Positions 53,172 through 61,793 are shown, counted from the first letter of the stretch. The stretch is DNA of 64,000 bases from Streptomyces sp. NBC_01214 (GCF_026340975.1 NZ_JAPEOS010000001.1:642501-706500); one strand, 5' to 3'. Notes: generated by a model from the letters alone, not told the origin. A program made the numbers and translations.

Positions 53172-53747
53172 ATGAATACATCTGGTACCTCCGTACCTGC
53201 ATCACCCGCTTCCGTCGCAGCTGCCGCGGTACGACCGCCCGCGCAGCGCACGGCCGAGACGCAGGGGCCGCCGAGCGCGACCACCGCGCTCGGGCTGCCG
53301 GAACTGCGCGCGCTGCGCCGTGACGCGCAGCGCGACGAGGCCGATCTGAGCTACGTGCGCAGACTGCTCCAGGGTCGCATCGACATCCTGCGGGCGGAGC
53401 TTGCCCGGCGGACGGACCCCGAGACGCCGGTGGTGGACCGGCTCTCGGTGATCCTCGCCGATGCTCCCTCCAGCCGCAGCGCCTCCGCCCGGCACGTCAC
53501 GCTCGGCACCCCGCACAGCGAGGAGTACCGGCTGCTGGCCGCGGAGATGCTGGCCGACGTGGAGCTCTCTGACCTGGGCGCCCGCACGGACGGCGAACTG
53601 CACGACGGGTTGGGGCGGCTGGTGCGCTACGAGCAGCAGGTCTCGCGGCGCCGCCAGCAGCTCCAGCGCACCGTGGACGACTGCAGTGCGGAGATCACCC
53701 GGCGGTACCGGGAGGGAGAGGCCCAGGTGGACGACCTGCTGGCGTAG
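53172..53747 (+). CDS. rsiG: c-di-GMP-responsive anti-sigma factor RsiG (partner of WhiG)
   Basis: This 191-residue protein has a disordered N-terminus (about 1-45) and two long helices forming an antiparallel coiled coil. Each helix carries the RsiG c-di-GMP motif E(x3)S(x2)R(x3)Q(x3)[17 protein letters not shown] at about 58-73 and [16 protein letters not shown] at about 156-171. In Streptomyces RsiG binds a c-di-GMP dimer and then holds sigma-WhiG inactive, delaying sporulation. The motif match is exact in both copies. Start ATG 53172. Confidence 0.9.
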   Translation: MNTSGTSVPASPASVAAAAVRPPAQRTAETQGPPSATTALGLPELRALRRDAQRDEADLSYVRRLLQGRIDILRAELARRTDPETPVVDRLSVILADAPSSRSASARHVTLGTPHSEEYRLLAAEMLADVELSDLGARTDGELHDGLGRLVRYEQQVSRRRQQLQRTVDDCSAEITRRYREGEAQVDDLLA

Positions 53748-53793
53748 GAAATTCGGGCGACCGCCGGCGGCCGGGAGATTAGCGTGGGCGGCT

Positions 53794-55038
53794 ATGAGTC
53801 TTGACGTCCGGCCGATCGCCGAATCCGAACTCCCCGACTGGGTGCGCGCCGTGCACACCGGTTTCCTGACCAGACACCGGGTGACCGAGGCTGACATAGC
53901 CCAGCGCGCCAAGTACTGCGACTTCTCCCGGATGCAGGGGGCGTTCGACCCCGATAACGGTCGCTGCGTGGCGGCCCTGCGGTCCTTCCCGCAGGAGCTG
54001 ACCGTGCCCGGCGGGGCGGCCGTCCGGGCCACCGCCATTTCCAACGTGAGCGTGCTGCCCACCCACCGCCGCCAGGGCCTGCTGACCCGGATGATGGCCG
54101 CCGAGTTCGCCGCGGCCGAGGCGCGCGGCGACGCGCTCGCGACGCTGATCGCCGCCGAGTACCCGATCTACGGGCGGTACGGGTTCGGGCCCGCCGCCTC
54201 CCTCGTGGAGTGGGAGATCGACGTCGCGCGCACCGGGCTCGACCGGCGGCTGTCGGCGCCCGTGGACGGCGGGCGGATCGATCTGGTGGACGTCGAGGAG
54301 CTGCGGCGGGTGGGGCCCGAGCTGCACGAGCGGCTACGGGCGCAGACGCCCGGGGCGGTGAACCGGGACGAGCGCTGGTGGAGCCTGGCGACCGGCCTGG
54401 AGCAGTGGTCGTACCACCCCTACGAGGACAAGTTCTACGCCGTGTACCGGACGGCGGAGGGGGAGGTGGCCGGCCTCGCCGTCTACAGCGCCGACGATCA
54501 CTGGACGGACGCGAAGGTTCCGCAGAGCACCGTGCAGGTCAAGGACCTGCTGGCGGTCACCCCGCAGGCGGAGCGGGCGCTGTGGCAGTTCCTGTGCTCG
54601 ATCGACTGGGTGCTGAAGGTCCGCACCGGCTACCGGGCCCCCGACGACCTCGCTCCCCAGATGTTGCCCGACCCGCGCTCGGCCCGGGTCGTCTCCGCCG
54701 TGGACTTCATGTGGGTGCGGGTGCTGGACGTCGTACGGGCGCTGGGCGCGCGGACGTACGAGGTGCCCGGGGTGCTCGTCCTGGAGGTCACGGACGAGAC
54801 GGGGCCGGCGGCCGGCCGCTACCGGCTGGACGCGGGCACCGGCGCGTGCGAGCGGACCGAGGAGGCGGCGGACCTGCGGCTGGACGTGGCCGCGCTGGGC
54901 TCCTTGTACCTGGGGGACGCGTCCGCGGTGCGGCTGGCCGCGCTGGGGCAGGTCACGGAGGAGCGGCTGGGGGCGGCCGCGCTGGCGGACGCGGTGTTCC
55001 GTACCGCGCGCCGCCCGTGGTGCCCGGACATCTTCTGA
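53794..55038 (+). CDS. Eis-like GNAT acetyltransferase
   Basis: This 414-residue protein has the Eis layout: an N-terminal GNAT with [20 protein letters not shown] (acetyl-CoA loop) and [20 protein letters not shown], a second degenerate GNAT region, and a C-terminal SCP2-like part ending in [11 protein letters not shown], where the free C-terminal carboxylate is catalytic in Eis. Eis acetylates amines, including aminoglycosides, at several sites. The natural role here is unknown. Confidence 0.9.
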   Translation: MSLDVRPIAESELPDWVRAVHTGFLTRHRVTEADIAQRAKYCDFSRMQGAFDPDNGRCVAALRSFPQELTVPGGAAVRATAISNVSVLPTHRRQGLLTRMMAAEFAAAEARGDALATLIAAEYPIYGRYGFGPAASLVEWEIDVARTGLDRRLSAPVDGGRIDLVDVEELRRVGPELHERLRAQTPGAVNRDERWWSLATGLEQWSYHPYEDKFYAVYRTAEGEVAGLAVYSADDHWTDAKVPQSTVQVKDLLAVTPQAERALWQFLCSIDWVLKVRTGYRAPDDLAPQMLPDPRSARVVSAVDFMWVRVLDVVRALGARTYEVPGVLVLEVTDETGPAAGRYRLDAGTGACERTEEAADLRLDVAALGSLYLGDASAVRLAALGQVTEERLGAAALADAVFRTARRPWCPDIF

Positions 55039-55067
55039 CCGCCCCGGACGACTGCGCTCCCCTTGTC

Positions 55068-55114
55068 GAAGACCGAGTACCGAGCATCGAGTACCGAGTA
55101 CCGAGCACCGAGGA
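55068..55114. repeat. Direct repeats of (A)CCGAGTACCGAG before the methyltransferase gene
   Basis: The unit CCGAGTA/CGAGCA recurs five times in about 45 bases (for example CCGAGTACCGAGCATCGAGT). It lies 12 bases before GTG 55126 and contains no obvious ribosome binding site. Similar short repeats stand before or after several genes in this window. Confidence 0.8.
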
Positions 55115-55125
55115 CACTGAACCCT

Positions 55126-55887
55126 GTGACATCACTTGTGGAATCCCTGCGCGCGGCGGGCTGCGTCTTCGCGGAGGAGGAGGCGGAGCTCCTGACCGGG
55201 GCCGCCGCCGACGCGGACCACCTGACGGAGCTGCTGGCCCGTCGGGTGGGCGGTGAACCGTTGGAACACGTCGTCGGCTGGGCGGAGTTCTGCGGGCTGC
55301 GCATGGAGGTCGGCGCGGGGGCCTTCGTACCGCGCCGGCGCACCGAGTTCCTGGTGCGGGAGGCGCTGGCGCTGGCCCGGCCCGGCGCGGTGGTGCTGGA
55401 CCTGTGCTGCGGGGTCGGCGCCCTGGGCGCGGCGGTGGCCGCGGGGCTGCCGGGCGGCACGGAGCTGCACGCGGCGGACATCGACCCGGCGGCGCTGGTG
55501 TACGCGCGGCGCAACGTGGCCCCGTACGGGGGCCGGGTGTGGGAGGGAGACCTGTACGCGGCGCTCCCGTCCGCGCTGCGCGGCCGGGTGGACGTGCTGG
55601 TGGTCAACGCCCCGTACGTGCCGACGGAGGAGATCGTCCTCATGCCGTCGGAGGCACGGGACCACGAGCCGCTGGTCTCCCTGGACGGCGGGGCCGATGG
55701 CCTGGACATCCACCGCCGGGTGGCGGCGGGGGCCCTGCCCTGGCTCGCCCCGGGCGGTCACCTGCTGATCGAGACGAGTGCCCGTCAGTCCCCGTCGACG
55801 GCCTCGGCCCTGACGTCGGCGGGCCTCGCGGTCCGGGCGGTGAGCTCGGAGGAGCTGTACGCGACGGTGGTCATCGGCACGGCCTGA
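55126..55887 (+). CDS. PrmC/HemK-like protein N5-glutamine methyltransferase
   Basis: This 253-residue class I methyltransferase resembles release-factor glutamine methyltransferases. The SAM motif is VLDLCCGVGALGAAVAAGLP, followed by LHAADIDPAALVYARRN. The substrate-binding NPPY motif is changed to NAPY (VVNAPYVPTEEI). The N-terminal part (LLARRVGGEPLEHVVGWAEF) matches the family. The NAPY variant is typical of a second PrmC-like paralogue in actinobacteria, so the substrate may not be a release factor. Start GTG 55126. Confidence 0.8.
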   Translation: MTSLVESLRAAGCVFAEEEAELLTGAAADADHLTELLARRVGGEPLEHVVGWAEFCGLRMEVGAGAFVPRRRTEFLVREALALARPGAVVLDLCCGVGALGAAVAAGLPGGTELHAADIDPAALVYARRNVAPYGGRVWEGDLYAALPSALRGRVDVLVVNAPYVPTEEIVLMPSEARDHEPLVSLDGGADGLDIHRRVAAGALPWLAPGGHLLIETSARQSPSTASALTSAGLAVRAVSSEELYATVVIGTA

Positions 55888-55919
55888 CACGGCCCGTCGG
55901 GCCTTCGTAGGGTGGGGGC

Positions 55920-56231
55920 GTGACGGGGAGCGAGAGGCCTGCGGCGTCGACCGGGGACGCCGAGCGGGGGTTCGGCGGCGGCCGCCGCCCCGCGCCCCTG
56001 GTGGAGCGGGCGGGGACACCGGCGGCCGCGTTCCTGCGGCCGGAGCCGGAGCCGGAGCTCCGGCTCGCCCGCCACGCCGCCGCGGGCGACTCCTTCGCCC
56101 GGGGCCTGATCGCCCGGTTCCTGGCGGGCGCCTGCGGGGAGGCCGAGTACTTCGACCCCGCCGCCGGTGCCGCGTCCGACCCGGACTCCCGGGTACGGGC
56201 CGCAGTGGCGGCGCTCGGCCCGGAGGGCTAG
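55920..56231 (+). CDS. Hypothetical protein (103 aa)
   Basis: A small soluble protein starts at GTG 55920: disordered N-terminal 35 residues, then an Ala-rich helical part (LRLARHAAAGDSFARGLIAR; ACGEAEYFDPAAG). Codon bias is normal. Its stop lies two bases before the next GTG start, suggesting coupling. No family recognised. Confidence 0.5.
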   Translation: MTGSERPAASTGDAERGFGGGRRPAPLVERAGTPAAAFLRPEPEPELRLARHAAAGDSFARGLIARFLAGACGEAEYFDPAAGAASDPDSRVRAAVAALGPEG

Positions 56232-56233
56232 GG

Positions 56234-56674
56234 GTGTTCGAGGTGGTGCCGTCCACGGGTCTGGCCCTGCCGCACCGGGCCGGCGTCTTGCGGTTCGGTC
56301 TGTCCGAGCGGGAGGCCCGGTGGGCCGTCGCGACCTTGGCGGACGTGCGGGAGACCTGGGTCTGCGGGACGGGCTGGGCCTTCACCGCCCGCTACCAAGG
56401 CCTGGAGCTGCTCGTCTACGGCGACTGCCCGGACCGCCTCGGCAGGACCGACCACGACCGGCCGGGCCTGGCAGCCGTCCACCTCGGCCGGTGCGGGCCG
56501 GGACCGACCGGGCCGTCGGTCGTTGCGGTGGTCCTCCATGACGTCGACCTGTTCGGGTATCCGGCCGCCGAGGTGCTGGAGGCGCTCGGACCGGGCCCGC
56601 ACCCCGGGGTGAGCCTGCCGCGGGCCGGATCTCCGACCGGCTACCTGACGGAGGTGCGGCTCTCGACCCCGTAG
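56234..56674 (+). CDS. Hypothetical protein (146 aa)
   Basis: This soluble mixed alpha/beta protein starts at GTG 56234 and follows the 103-residue gene by two bases. Features: LRFGLSEREARWAVATLADV near the start and HDVDLFGYPAAEVLEALG in the middle. The latter resembles a helix found in SMI1/KNR4-like or immunity-type proteins, but that link is weak. It converges with the gene at 56677, two bases away. Function unknown. Confidence 0.55.
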   Translation: MFEVVPSTGLALPHRAGVLRFGLSEREARWAVATLADVRETWVCGTGWAFTARYQGLELLVYGDCPDRLGRTDHDRPGLAAVHLGRCGPGPTGPSVVAVVLHDVDLFGYPAAEVLEALGPGPHPGVSLPRAGSPTGYLTEVRLSTP

Positions 56675-56676
56675 GG

Positions 56677-57243
56677 CTACTCCATCCCGAGCAGTGGGGC
56701 GAGCGGATCCTCGGCGAGCGGGATCGGCGCGGCCAGGGCCGCGTCGTAGGCCGGGCGCGTGAAGACGTACGGGCCCAGGGGCAGTTCGCCCCACTGCGGC
56801 CGGTGGATCTGGTAGAAGCCGGACCACGTGACTGCGCTCTCCGTGACGCGGACCGCGGCGAGCAGGGGCCAGCATTCGTCGATCCCGCAGGGGCAGCTCA
56901 GGAGACACAGGGCGCCGGTGTTGCGGTCGCGGAGCTCCGGTGGCGCCTCGCCCAGGAAGTGGGCCCGGGCCCGGGCGCCGTCGTGGTCGTCGACCAGGTG
57001 CAGCGGGGCGTGCTGGCGCAGCAGGAACTCGTCGCGCTCCTGCGGGGTGTCGTCGTCCTCGTCGATTTCCTGGTCCCAGAGTGCGCGGGTCGCCTCCGCG
57101 ACGAGGACGCGCAGGTCGGTGCCGTCGATGCGGATGCCCCAGGCAGTGAGGTGCGGGAGACCGGGGTGGGGGTGGCGCAGGAACTCCACCTGATGCGGGA
57201 CGGGAGGGACGTTCGGGACGGGAGGGACGTTCGACGGACTCAT
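56677..57243 (-). CDS. Hypothetical protein with Cys cluster (about 188 aa)
   Basis: ATG 57243 (MSPSNVPPVPNVPPVPHQVE) begins with a short NVPPVP tandem repeat, encoded by an 18-base DNA duplication near 57201-57236. A soluble domain follows, with WGIRIDGTDLRVLVAEATRA, an acidic loop (EIDEDDDTPQERDE) and the cysteine cluster LLSCPCGIDECWPLLAAVRV that may bind metal. It resembles conserved proteins of unknown function seen in actinobacteria. Confidence 0.65.
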   Translation of the reverse strand: MSPSNVPPVPNVPPVPHQVEFLRHPHPGLPHLTAWGIRIDGTDLRVLVAEATRALWDQEIDEDDDTPQERDEFLLRQHAPLHLVDDHDGARARAHFLGEAPPELRDRNTGALCLLSCPCGIDECWPLLAAVRVTESAVTWSGFYQIHRPQWGELPLGPYVFTRPAYDAALAAPIPLAEDPLAPLLGME

Positions 57244-57349
57244 GTGCCCCATCTTGTGGCGCCCGCTCTACCGGATCCACCGAGTATCGCGGCGGCGGCC
57301 GGTCGTGCGGACCGGTGGGGGCCGGACGGCAGCGGTTAGGGTCTCGACC

Positions 57350-58279
57350 GTGCCCCACCTCGAAATATCCGACCTGATCACCGTCACGGACCCGCGCAGC
57401 GGAGCGCGCCTGCCCGTGCACCGGGGTGAGGTCGTGCAGCGGCTCCGTGAGGCCGGGGACCGGCGCGCCGCACGCATCGTCGCCGCGCTGCCCGCCGACC
57501 GGCACGACGTGCTCGACCCGTTCGCCGTGGACCGGCTCATGATCGGCGTACACACCGAACTGCAGCGGCTCAGCGAGGAACTGCGCCTCGGGGAGCGGCT
57601 CGTCCACGTGCTCGGCCCGCTCTTCGAGGCCGTCCGCGCGACGGCCACCGGCCCGTTGCGACTGGTCGACGTCGGTTCCGGGCTCGGCTACGTCGTGCGC
57701 TGGCTCGCCGCCCACGGCCCGCTCGGCCCGGAGGTCGAGCTCGTCGGCGTGGACCTGGACGCCGCGCTCGTCGGCGAGGCCGACCGGCTGGCCCGGGCCG
57801 AGGACCTGGACTGCCGTTTCGTCCACGGGAACGCCTTCGACCTGCCGGAGGCGGCCACCGTGTACGTGTCCACCGGGGTACTGCACCATTTCCGGGGCCC
57901 CGACCTCGCGGAGTTCTTCCGGGCCCAGGCCGCCTCGCCCGCGCTCGCCTTCTGCCACTTCGACATCGCCGCCACCCGGCTCGCGCCCGTCGGGGCCTGG
58001 GTGTTCCACCGGACGCGGATGCGCCACCCGCTGGGCCGTCACGACGGTGTCGCCTCGGCCCGCCGGGCGCACACCGACGAGACGCTGCTGCACGCGGCGG
58101 CCGCGCCGGGGATGCGGCCGCTGCTGTACGAACCCCGGGGGCTGGCGAACCCGTTCTGCACCACCCTGCGCCCGATCATCGGGGTCCGGCCCGAGTTGGA
58201 GGCACCGCTGCGCAGGGCGTTGGGCCGTGCCGCGCGCCGGCTCGTGGGCCCCGAGCAGCTCGTCGGAGCGGCGCGGTGA
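57350..58279 (+). CDS. SAM-dependent class I methyltransferase
   Basis: This 309-residue protein has the SAM-binding core (LRLVDVGSGLGYVVRWLAAH; VELVGVDLDAALVGEADRLA; FVHGNAFDLPEAATVYVSTG; VLHHFRGPDLAEFFRAQA). The N-terminal about 85 residues resemble the leading helix part of small-molecule methyltransferases. The start is GTG 57350. It overlaps the next membrane gene by four bases (GTGA), so the two are coupled. Confidence 0.8.
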   Translation: MPHLEISDLITVTDPRSGARLPVHRGEVVQRLREAGDRRAARIVAALPADRHDVLDPFAVDRLMIGVHTELQRLSEELRLGERLVHVLGPLFEAVRATATGPLRLVDVGSGLGYVVRWLAAHGPLGPEVELVGVDLDAALVGEADRLARAEDLDCRFVHGNAFDLPEAATVYVSTGVLHHFRGPDLAEFFRAQAASPALAFCHFDIAATRLAPVGAWVFHRTRMRHPLGRHDGVASARRAHTDETLLHAAAAPGMRPLLYEPRGLANPFCTTLRPIIGVRPELEAPLRRALGRAARRLVGPEQLVGAAR

Positions 58280-58812
58280 CCCCGCAGGACGCGGCGCCGG
58301 CCCTGGCCGGGGCGCTCATCGCGCTGGGCCTGGTGGACTCGGCGTTCAGCGGCTTCCGCGCGTACGCCGGGCGGGACGCCAGGATCCGCAAGGGCCACGC
58401 CGTCGTACGGGCGTCCCTGCGCGGCCTGGCCGTCGGCGGCGGGCTGCTGCTCGCCCCCGTGTTCACGGCCGGCGCCGTCCTGCTGGCCGCCGCCGACCGC
58501 CACCGGGCGTACGCGGCGCTCGCCGAGGGCGGCATCGGGTTCCTGGTCCCCCTCGCCTGCTACGCCTCGGCCGTGCTGGTGTCGCTCGCCGCTTACCTCG
58601 TGCTGCCGTTCCGCGCCAGTACCTTGGCCATGGTGGCGGGCCTGGGCCCGCTGACCCTGCTGCGGCCGCTGGCCGTGGCCGCCGCCTGCGGCGGCGTACT
58701 CGTTCGCGGCGGGGGCGTGTACGCGCTCCTGGTGGGCGCGGTCGCGGGCGCCGCGGTGCTGTCCGTCGAACCGCTCGTGCACCGCCGCTGGTACGCCGTT
58801 CCGCGCGGGTGA
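58276..58812 (+). CDS. Small polytopic membrane protein, coupled to methyltransferase
   Basis: This 178-residue protein has about five membrane helices (APALAGALIALGLVDSAFSG; GLLLAPVFTAGAVLLAAADR; LACYASAVLVSLAAYLVLPF). GTG 58276 overlaps the methyltransferase stop. A methyltransferase coupled to a membrane protein suggests a shared lipid or membrane substrate, but that is inference. Confidence 0.7.
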   Translation: MTPQDAAPALAGALIALGLVDSAFSGFRAYAGRDARIRKGHAVVRASLRGLAVGGGLLLAPVFTAGAVLLAAADRHRAYAALAEGGIGFLVPLACYASAVLVSLAAYLVLPFRASTLAMVAGLGPLTLLRPLAVAAACGGVLVRGGGVYALLVGAVAGAAVLSVEPLVHRRWYAVPRG

Positions 58813-58826
58813 CCAGTGGGAGATGC

Positions 58827-58857
58827 TGCAAGCAGGTCGCTTGCAATAGTTAGCAAG
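58827..58857. promoter_or_regulatory. Nested inverted repeats upstream of the XRE regulator
   Basis: TGCAAGCAGGTCGCTTGCA (58827-58845) has perfect 7-base arms around AGGTC. Overlapping it, CTTGC at 58840-58844 pairs with GCAAG at 58853-58857. They lie 19-50 bases before ATG 58876, where an autoregulatory HTH operator would be expected. Confidence 0.6.
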
Positions 58858-58875
58858 GTCGGGCAGGATCTGAGC

Positions 58876-59259
58876 ATGGCATCGCTCAACGTCGGAAATC
58901 TCGGCGAATACCTCCGTGAGCAGCGTCGGCAGGCCCAGCTTTCGCTGCGGCAGCTGGCCGAGCAGGCGGGGGTGTCGAATCCGTACCTGAGCCAGATCGA
59001 GCGCGGGCTGCGCAAGCCCAGCGCGGACATCCTGCAGCAGCTGGCCAAGGCGCTGCGGATCTCCGCGGAGACGTTGTACGTGCAGGCCGGGATCCTGGAT
59101 GAGCGGGATCCGGACGAGGTGGAGACGCGAGCCGTCATACTCGCCGACCCCTCCATCAACGAGCGGCAGAAGCAGGTGCTGCTCCAGATCTACGAGTCGT
59201 TCCGCAAGGAGAACGCGCTCGACGTGCCCACCGACGAGATGCCGTCGAAGCCGAACTGA
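58876..59259 (+). CDS. XRE-family HTH transcriptional regulator
   Basis: This 127-residue protein has an N-terminal Cro/CI-type HTH (LGEYLREQRRQAQLSLRQLA; EQAGVSNPYLSQIERGLRKP) and a short C-terminal helical region (ERQKQVLLQIYESFRKEN). It has no large ligand-binding domain. It lies just upstream of the HbhA-like gene and behind nested inverted repeats that are probably its own operator. Confidence 0.88.
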   Translation: MASLNVGNLGEYLREQRRQAQLSLRQLAEQAGVSNPYLSQIERGLRKPSADILQQLAKALRISAETLYVQAGILDERDPDEVETRAVILADPSINERQKQVLLQIYESFRKENALDVPTDEMPSKPN

Positions 59260-59282
59260 AGTTGATCCGGGAGGACCAGCAC

Positions 59283-59843
59283 ATGGCCATCGCCGATGAC
59301 CTGAAGAAGACCCTCACCGACCCCACTCCCCTCTACTTCGCCGCAGGCACCGCCGATCTGGCCGTGCAGCAGGCCAAGAAGGTGCCCGACCTGATCGAGC
59401 AGCTGCGCGCCGAAGCCCCCGCGCGCATCGAGGCCGTGAAGAACACGGACCCGAAGGCCGTCCAGGAGGCGGTCACCGCCAAGTTCGCCGAGGTGCTTGG
59501 CGCGATCGACCCGAAGAAGCTCGGGGAGACCGCCCAGGACCTGGCGCTGCGCGGTGTCGGCGTGGCCGCCGAGTACGCGGTGCGCGCCAAGGAGACGTAC
59601 GACAAGGTCGCCGTGCACGGCGAGCAGGCCGTGCGGACCTGGCGGGGCGAGGTCTCCGCCGAGATCGTCGACATCGCCGTGGCCGTCGAGCCCGAGCCCG
59701 AGGCCGGGGCGGAGCCGGCGGCCGAGCCGGCGTCGGAGCCGGTGGCCGAGGCCGCGGGCGAGGATAAGACCGCCGCGAAGAAGATCACTGCGCGCAAGAG
59801 CACGGCCAAGAAGGCCGCGGTCACCGCGGGCGAAGCGAACTGA
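59283..59843 (+). CDS. HbhA-like protein (heparin-binding hemagglutinin family)
   Basis: This 186-residue helical protein starts at ATG 59283 (GGGAGGA upstream). The N-terminal part (LYFAAGTADLAVQQAKKVPD; VQEAVTAKFAEVLGAIDPKK) is the coiled-coil, apolipoprotein-like region of HbhA-type proteins. The acidic EPEPEAGAEPAAEPASEPVA stretch and a Lys/Ala/Thr-rich basic tail (KKITARKSTAKKAAVT) match the C-terminal heparin-binding style of the family. In mycobacteria HbhA is surface-exposed and binds lipid bodies; here the role is unknown. Confidence 0.78.
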   Translation: MAIADDLKKTLTDPTPLYFAAGTADLAVQQAKKVPDLIEQLRAEAPARIEAVKNTDPKAVQEAVTAKFAEVLGAIDPKKLGETAQDLALRGVGVAAEYAVRAKETYDKVAVHGEQAVRTWRGEVSAEIVDIAVAVEPEPEAGAEPAAEPASEPVAEAAGEDKTAAKKITARKSTAKKAAVTAGEAN

Positions 59844-59865
59844 CGCGCAGCCGCATGAGCGACGG

Positions 59866-59896
59866 CGGGCCGGGCACCCTTCAGGTGCCCGGCCCG
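59866..59896 (+). terminator. Terminator after the HbhA-like gene
   Basis: CGGGCCGGGCACC (59866-59878) and GGTGCCCGGCCCG (59884-59896) are perfect 13-base arms around CTTCA, followed by TTGTGG. It lies 22 bases after the stop. Confidence 0.85.
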
Positions 59897-59984
59897 TTGT
59901 GGTTCATGAAGGGGCCCGTGCCGGTAGCGTGGAGTCGGGTGGCATCGGAAGTGCGAAGCAGAAGCTGAGAAGGCGGTCGAAGCG

Positions 59985-60323
59985 ATGTTGATGGAAGGGT
60001 TCGATCGAGGCGTGATCCCGTTCCTGGGGCTCGTCATGCTGGTGCTCGCCGTCGTGGCCTTCGTGTTCGCCCTGGTGGCGCGGGAGGACGCGTACCGGGC
60101 GGCCGACAAGCAGAGCAAGACCTTCTGGCTGGTCATCCTCGGCGTCACCGTGGCCGTGGACTTCTTCCTGGGGATGCTGTTCCTGCAGATCGCCGGTCTC
60201 GTGGCGACCATCGTGTTCTTCGTCGACGTGCGCCCGGCCCTCAAGCAGGTCTCGGGCGGTGGCGGCCGGCGCGGCGGCAGCAGCAGCGACGGGCCGTACG
60301 GGCCTTACAACGGCGGACGCTAG
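59985..60323 (+). CDS. DUF2516 small membrane protein
   Basis: This 112-residue protein has two membrane regions (IPFLGLVMLVLAVVAFVFAL; FFLGMLFLQIAGLVATIVFF) with VAREDAYRAADKQSKTFWLV between them and a Gly/Arg/Ser-rich tail. This is the DUF2516 pattern of actinobacteria. Function unknown. Confidence 0.88.
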   Translation: MLMEGFDRGVIPFLGLVMLVLAVVAFVFALVAREDAYRAADKQSKTFWLVILGVTVAVDFFLGMLFLQIAGLVATIVFFVDVRPALKQVSGGGGRRGGSSSDGPYGPYNGGR

Positions 60324-60416
60324 GCGTACTGCGGCGACAGGAGCCGGAGCTTGGAGCCGTGGCCGGGCCGGAGCCCGTGGCCGGGGCCCGGGCCCCGGCG
60401 CAGGAGCGCGGCGGGC

Positions 60417-61793
60417 TCAGCCCTCGGCGCGGGAGAGCAGGACCACGGCCACGTCGTCGGTCAGCTCGCCGCCGTTGAGCCGGCGGGCCTCGGTGACGGA
60501 GGCCTCCAGTAGGCCCTCACCGCTCAGACCGAGGTCCAGGTGGCGGTTGATCATGTCGACCATGCCGTCCTGGCCCAGACGTTCCTTGCCCTCGCCGATG
60601 TGGCCCTCGATCAGGCCGTCGGTGTAGAGCATCAGGCTCCAGGTGCCGCCGAGCTCCACCTGGCGGCGCGGCCAGCGGGCCCGGGGCAGGAGCCCGAGGG
60701 CCGGGCCGCTGTTCTCGTACGGGAGCAGTCGCGCGCGGCGACCCGGTCGGGAGATCAGCGGGGCCGGATGGCCGGCCAGGCACAGACCGGCGCGGCGTCC
60801 GTCCGGGGCGATGTCGACCGTGCACAGCGTCGCGAATATCTCCTCGCACGGCCGCTCCACCTCCAGGACCTCCTGGAGGGTGGCCAGCAGGTCGTCGCCG
60901 CAGAGGCCGGCCAGGGTCAGGGCGCGCCAGGCGATGCGGAGCTCGACGCCGAGCGCGGCCTCGTCGGGGCCGTGGCCGCAGACGTCGCCGATCATGGCGT
61001 GGACGGTGCCGTCGGGGGTGCGGACGGTGTCGTAGAAGTCACCGCCGAGCAGGGCCCGGCTGCGGCCGGGGCGGTAGCGGGCGGCGAAGCGGAGGTCGGA
61101 GCCCTCCAGGAGGGGCGTGGGGAGCAGGCCGCGTTCGAGGCGGGCGTTCTCCTGGGCGCGCAGTTTCGATTCTGCGAGCTTGTACTGGGCGATGTCCGCC
61201 CGCTTTCTCTCCACGGCGTAGCGGATGGCGCGGCTCAGCAGCCGGCCGTCCAGCTCGTCACGGAAGAGGAAGTCCTGGGCGCCGACCCGGACGGCCTCGG
61301 CGGCGCGCTCGGCATCGTCCTCGCCGGTGAGGACGAGGACGGCGTGGCGCGGGGCGATGCGCAGCACCTGGCGGAGGGCGACCAGCTCGTCCACGGCGAT
61401 GGCGGTGCCGGCGGCGGCGCCGGTCCCGTTCGTCGAGCCGTTGGCCGAGCCGTTGGTCGAGCCGTTGGCCGTAGCTCCCGGCGTACGGGCGCTGGCGTCC
61501 GGGAGGGACAGGTCGAGGAGGATGCAGTGCACGTCGGGCGTGAGCAGCCGCTCGGCCTCGGTGAGGTTGCGGGCGGTGCGGACCCGGATGCGGTGCCCGT
61601 CCGCGTCGAGGATCTCGGGGACGGTGAGGCCGCCGGCCGGGTCGTCCTCGATGACGAGGAGGGTCAGCGGGGTCGGTTGAGGGGTCGCCTGAGCGACGCC
61701 CGTGGCGGCTACGGCCGGGGCGGCGGTGTGCAGAACGGCCAGACCGCTCTCCGTGGCCGAGGTGTCCCTCTGCCGCGGTACGGGTACGGGCAT
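60417..61793 (-). CDS. Receiver-PP2C (SpoIIE-type) serine phosphatase
   Basis: This 458-residue protein has an N-terminal receiver domain (LLVIEDDPAGGLTVPEILDA; phosphoacceptor Asp in LLDLSLPDASA; LVLTGEDDAE) interrupted by an inserted Asn-Gly-Ser/Thr repeat (NGSTNGSANGSTNG) encoded by tandem DNA repeats near 61430-61475. A coiled-coil linker (QYKLAESKLRAQENARLERG) leads to a PP2C/SpoIIE domain with metal-binding GGDFYD, IGDVCGHGPDEA and DDVAVVLLSRAE. Such proteins control anti-anti-sigma factors. No kinase partner is adjacent. ATG 61793. Confidence 0.88.
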   Translation of the reverse strand: MPVPVPRQRDTSATESGLAVLHTAAPAVAATGVAQATPQPTPLTLLVIEDDPAGGLTVPEILDADGHRIRVRTARNLTEAERLLTPDVHCILLDLSLPDASARTPGATANGSTNGSANGSTNGTGAAAGTAIAVDELVALRQVLRIAPRHAVLVLTGEDDAERAAEAVRVGAQDFLFRDELDGRLLSRAIRYAVERKRADIAQYKLAESKLRAQENARLERGLLPTPLLEGSDLRFAARYRPGRSRALLGGDFYDTVRTPDGTVHAMIGDVCGHGPDEAALGVELRIAWRALTLAGLCGDDLLATLQEVLEVERPCEEIFATLCTVDIAPDGRRAGLCLAGHPAPLISRPGRRARLLPYENSGPALGLLPRARWPRRQVELGGTWSLMLYTDGLIEGHIGEGKERLGQDGMVDMINRHLDLGLSGEGLLEASVTEARRLNGGELTDDVAVVLLSRAEG

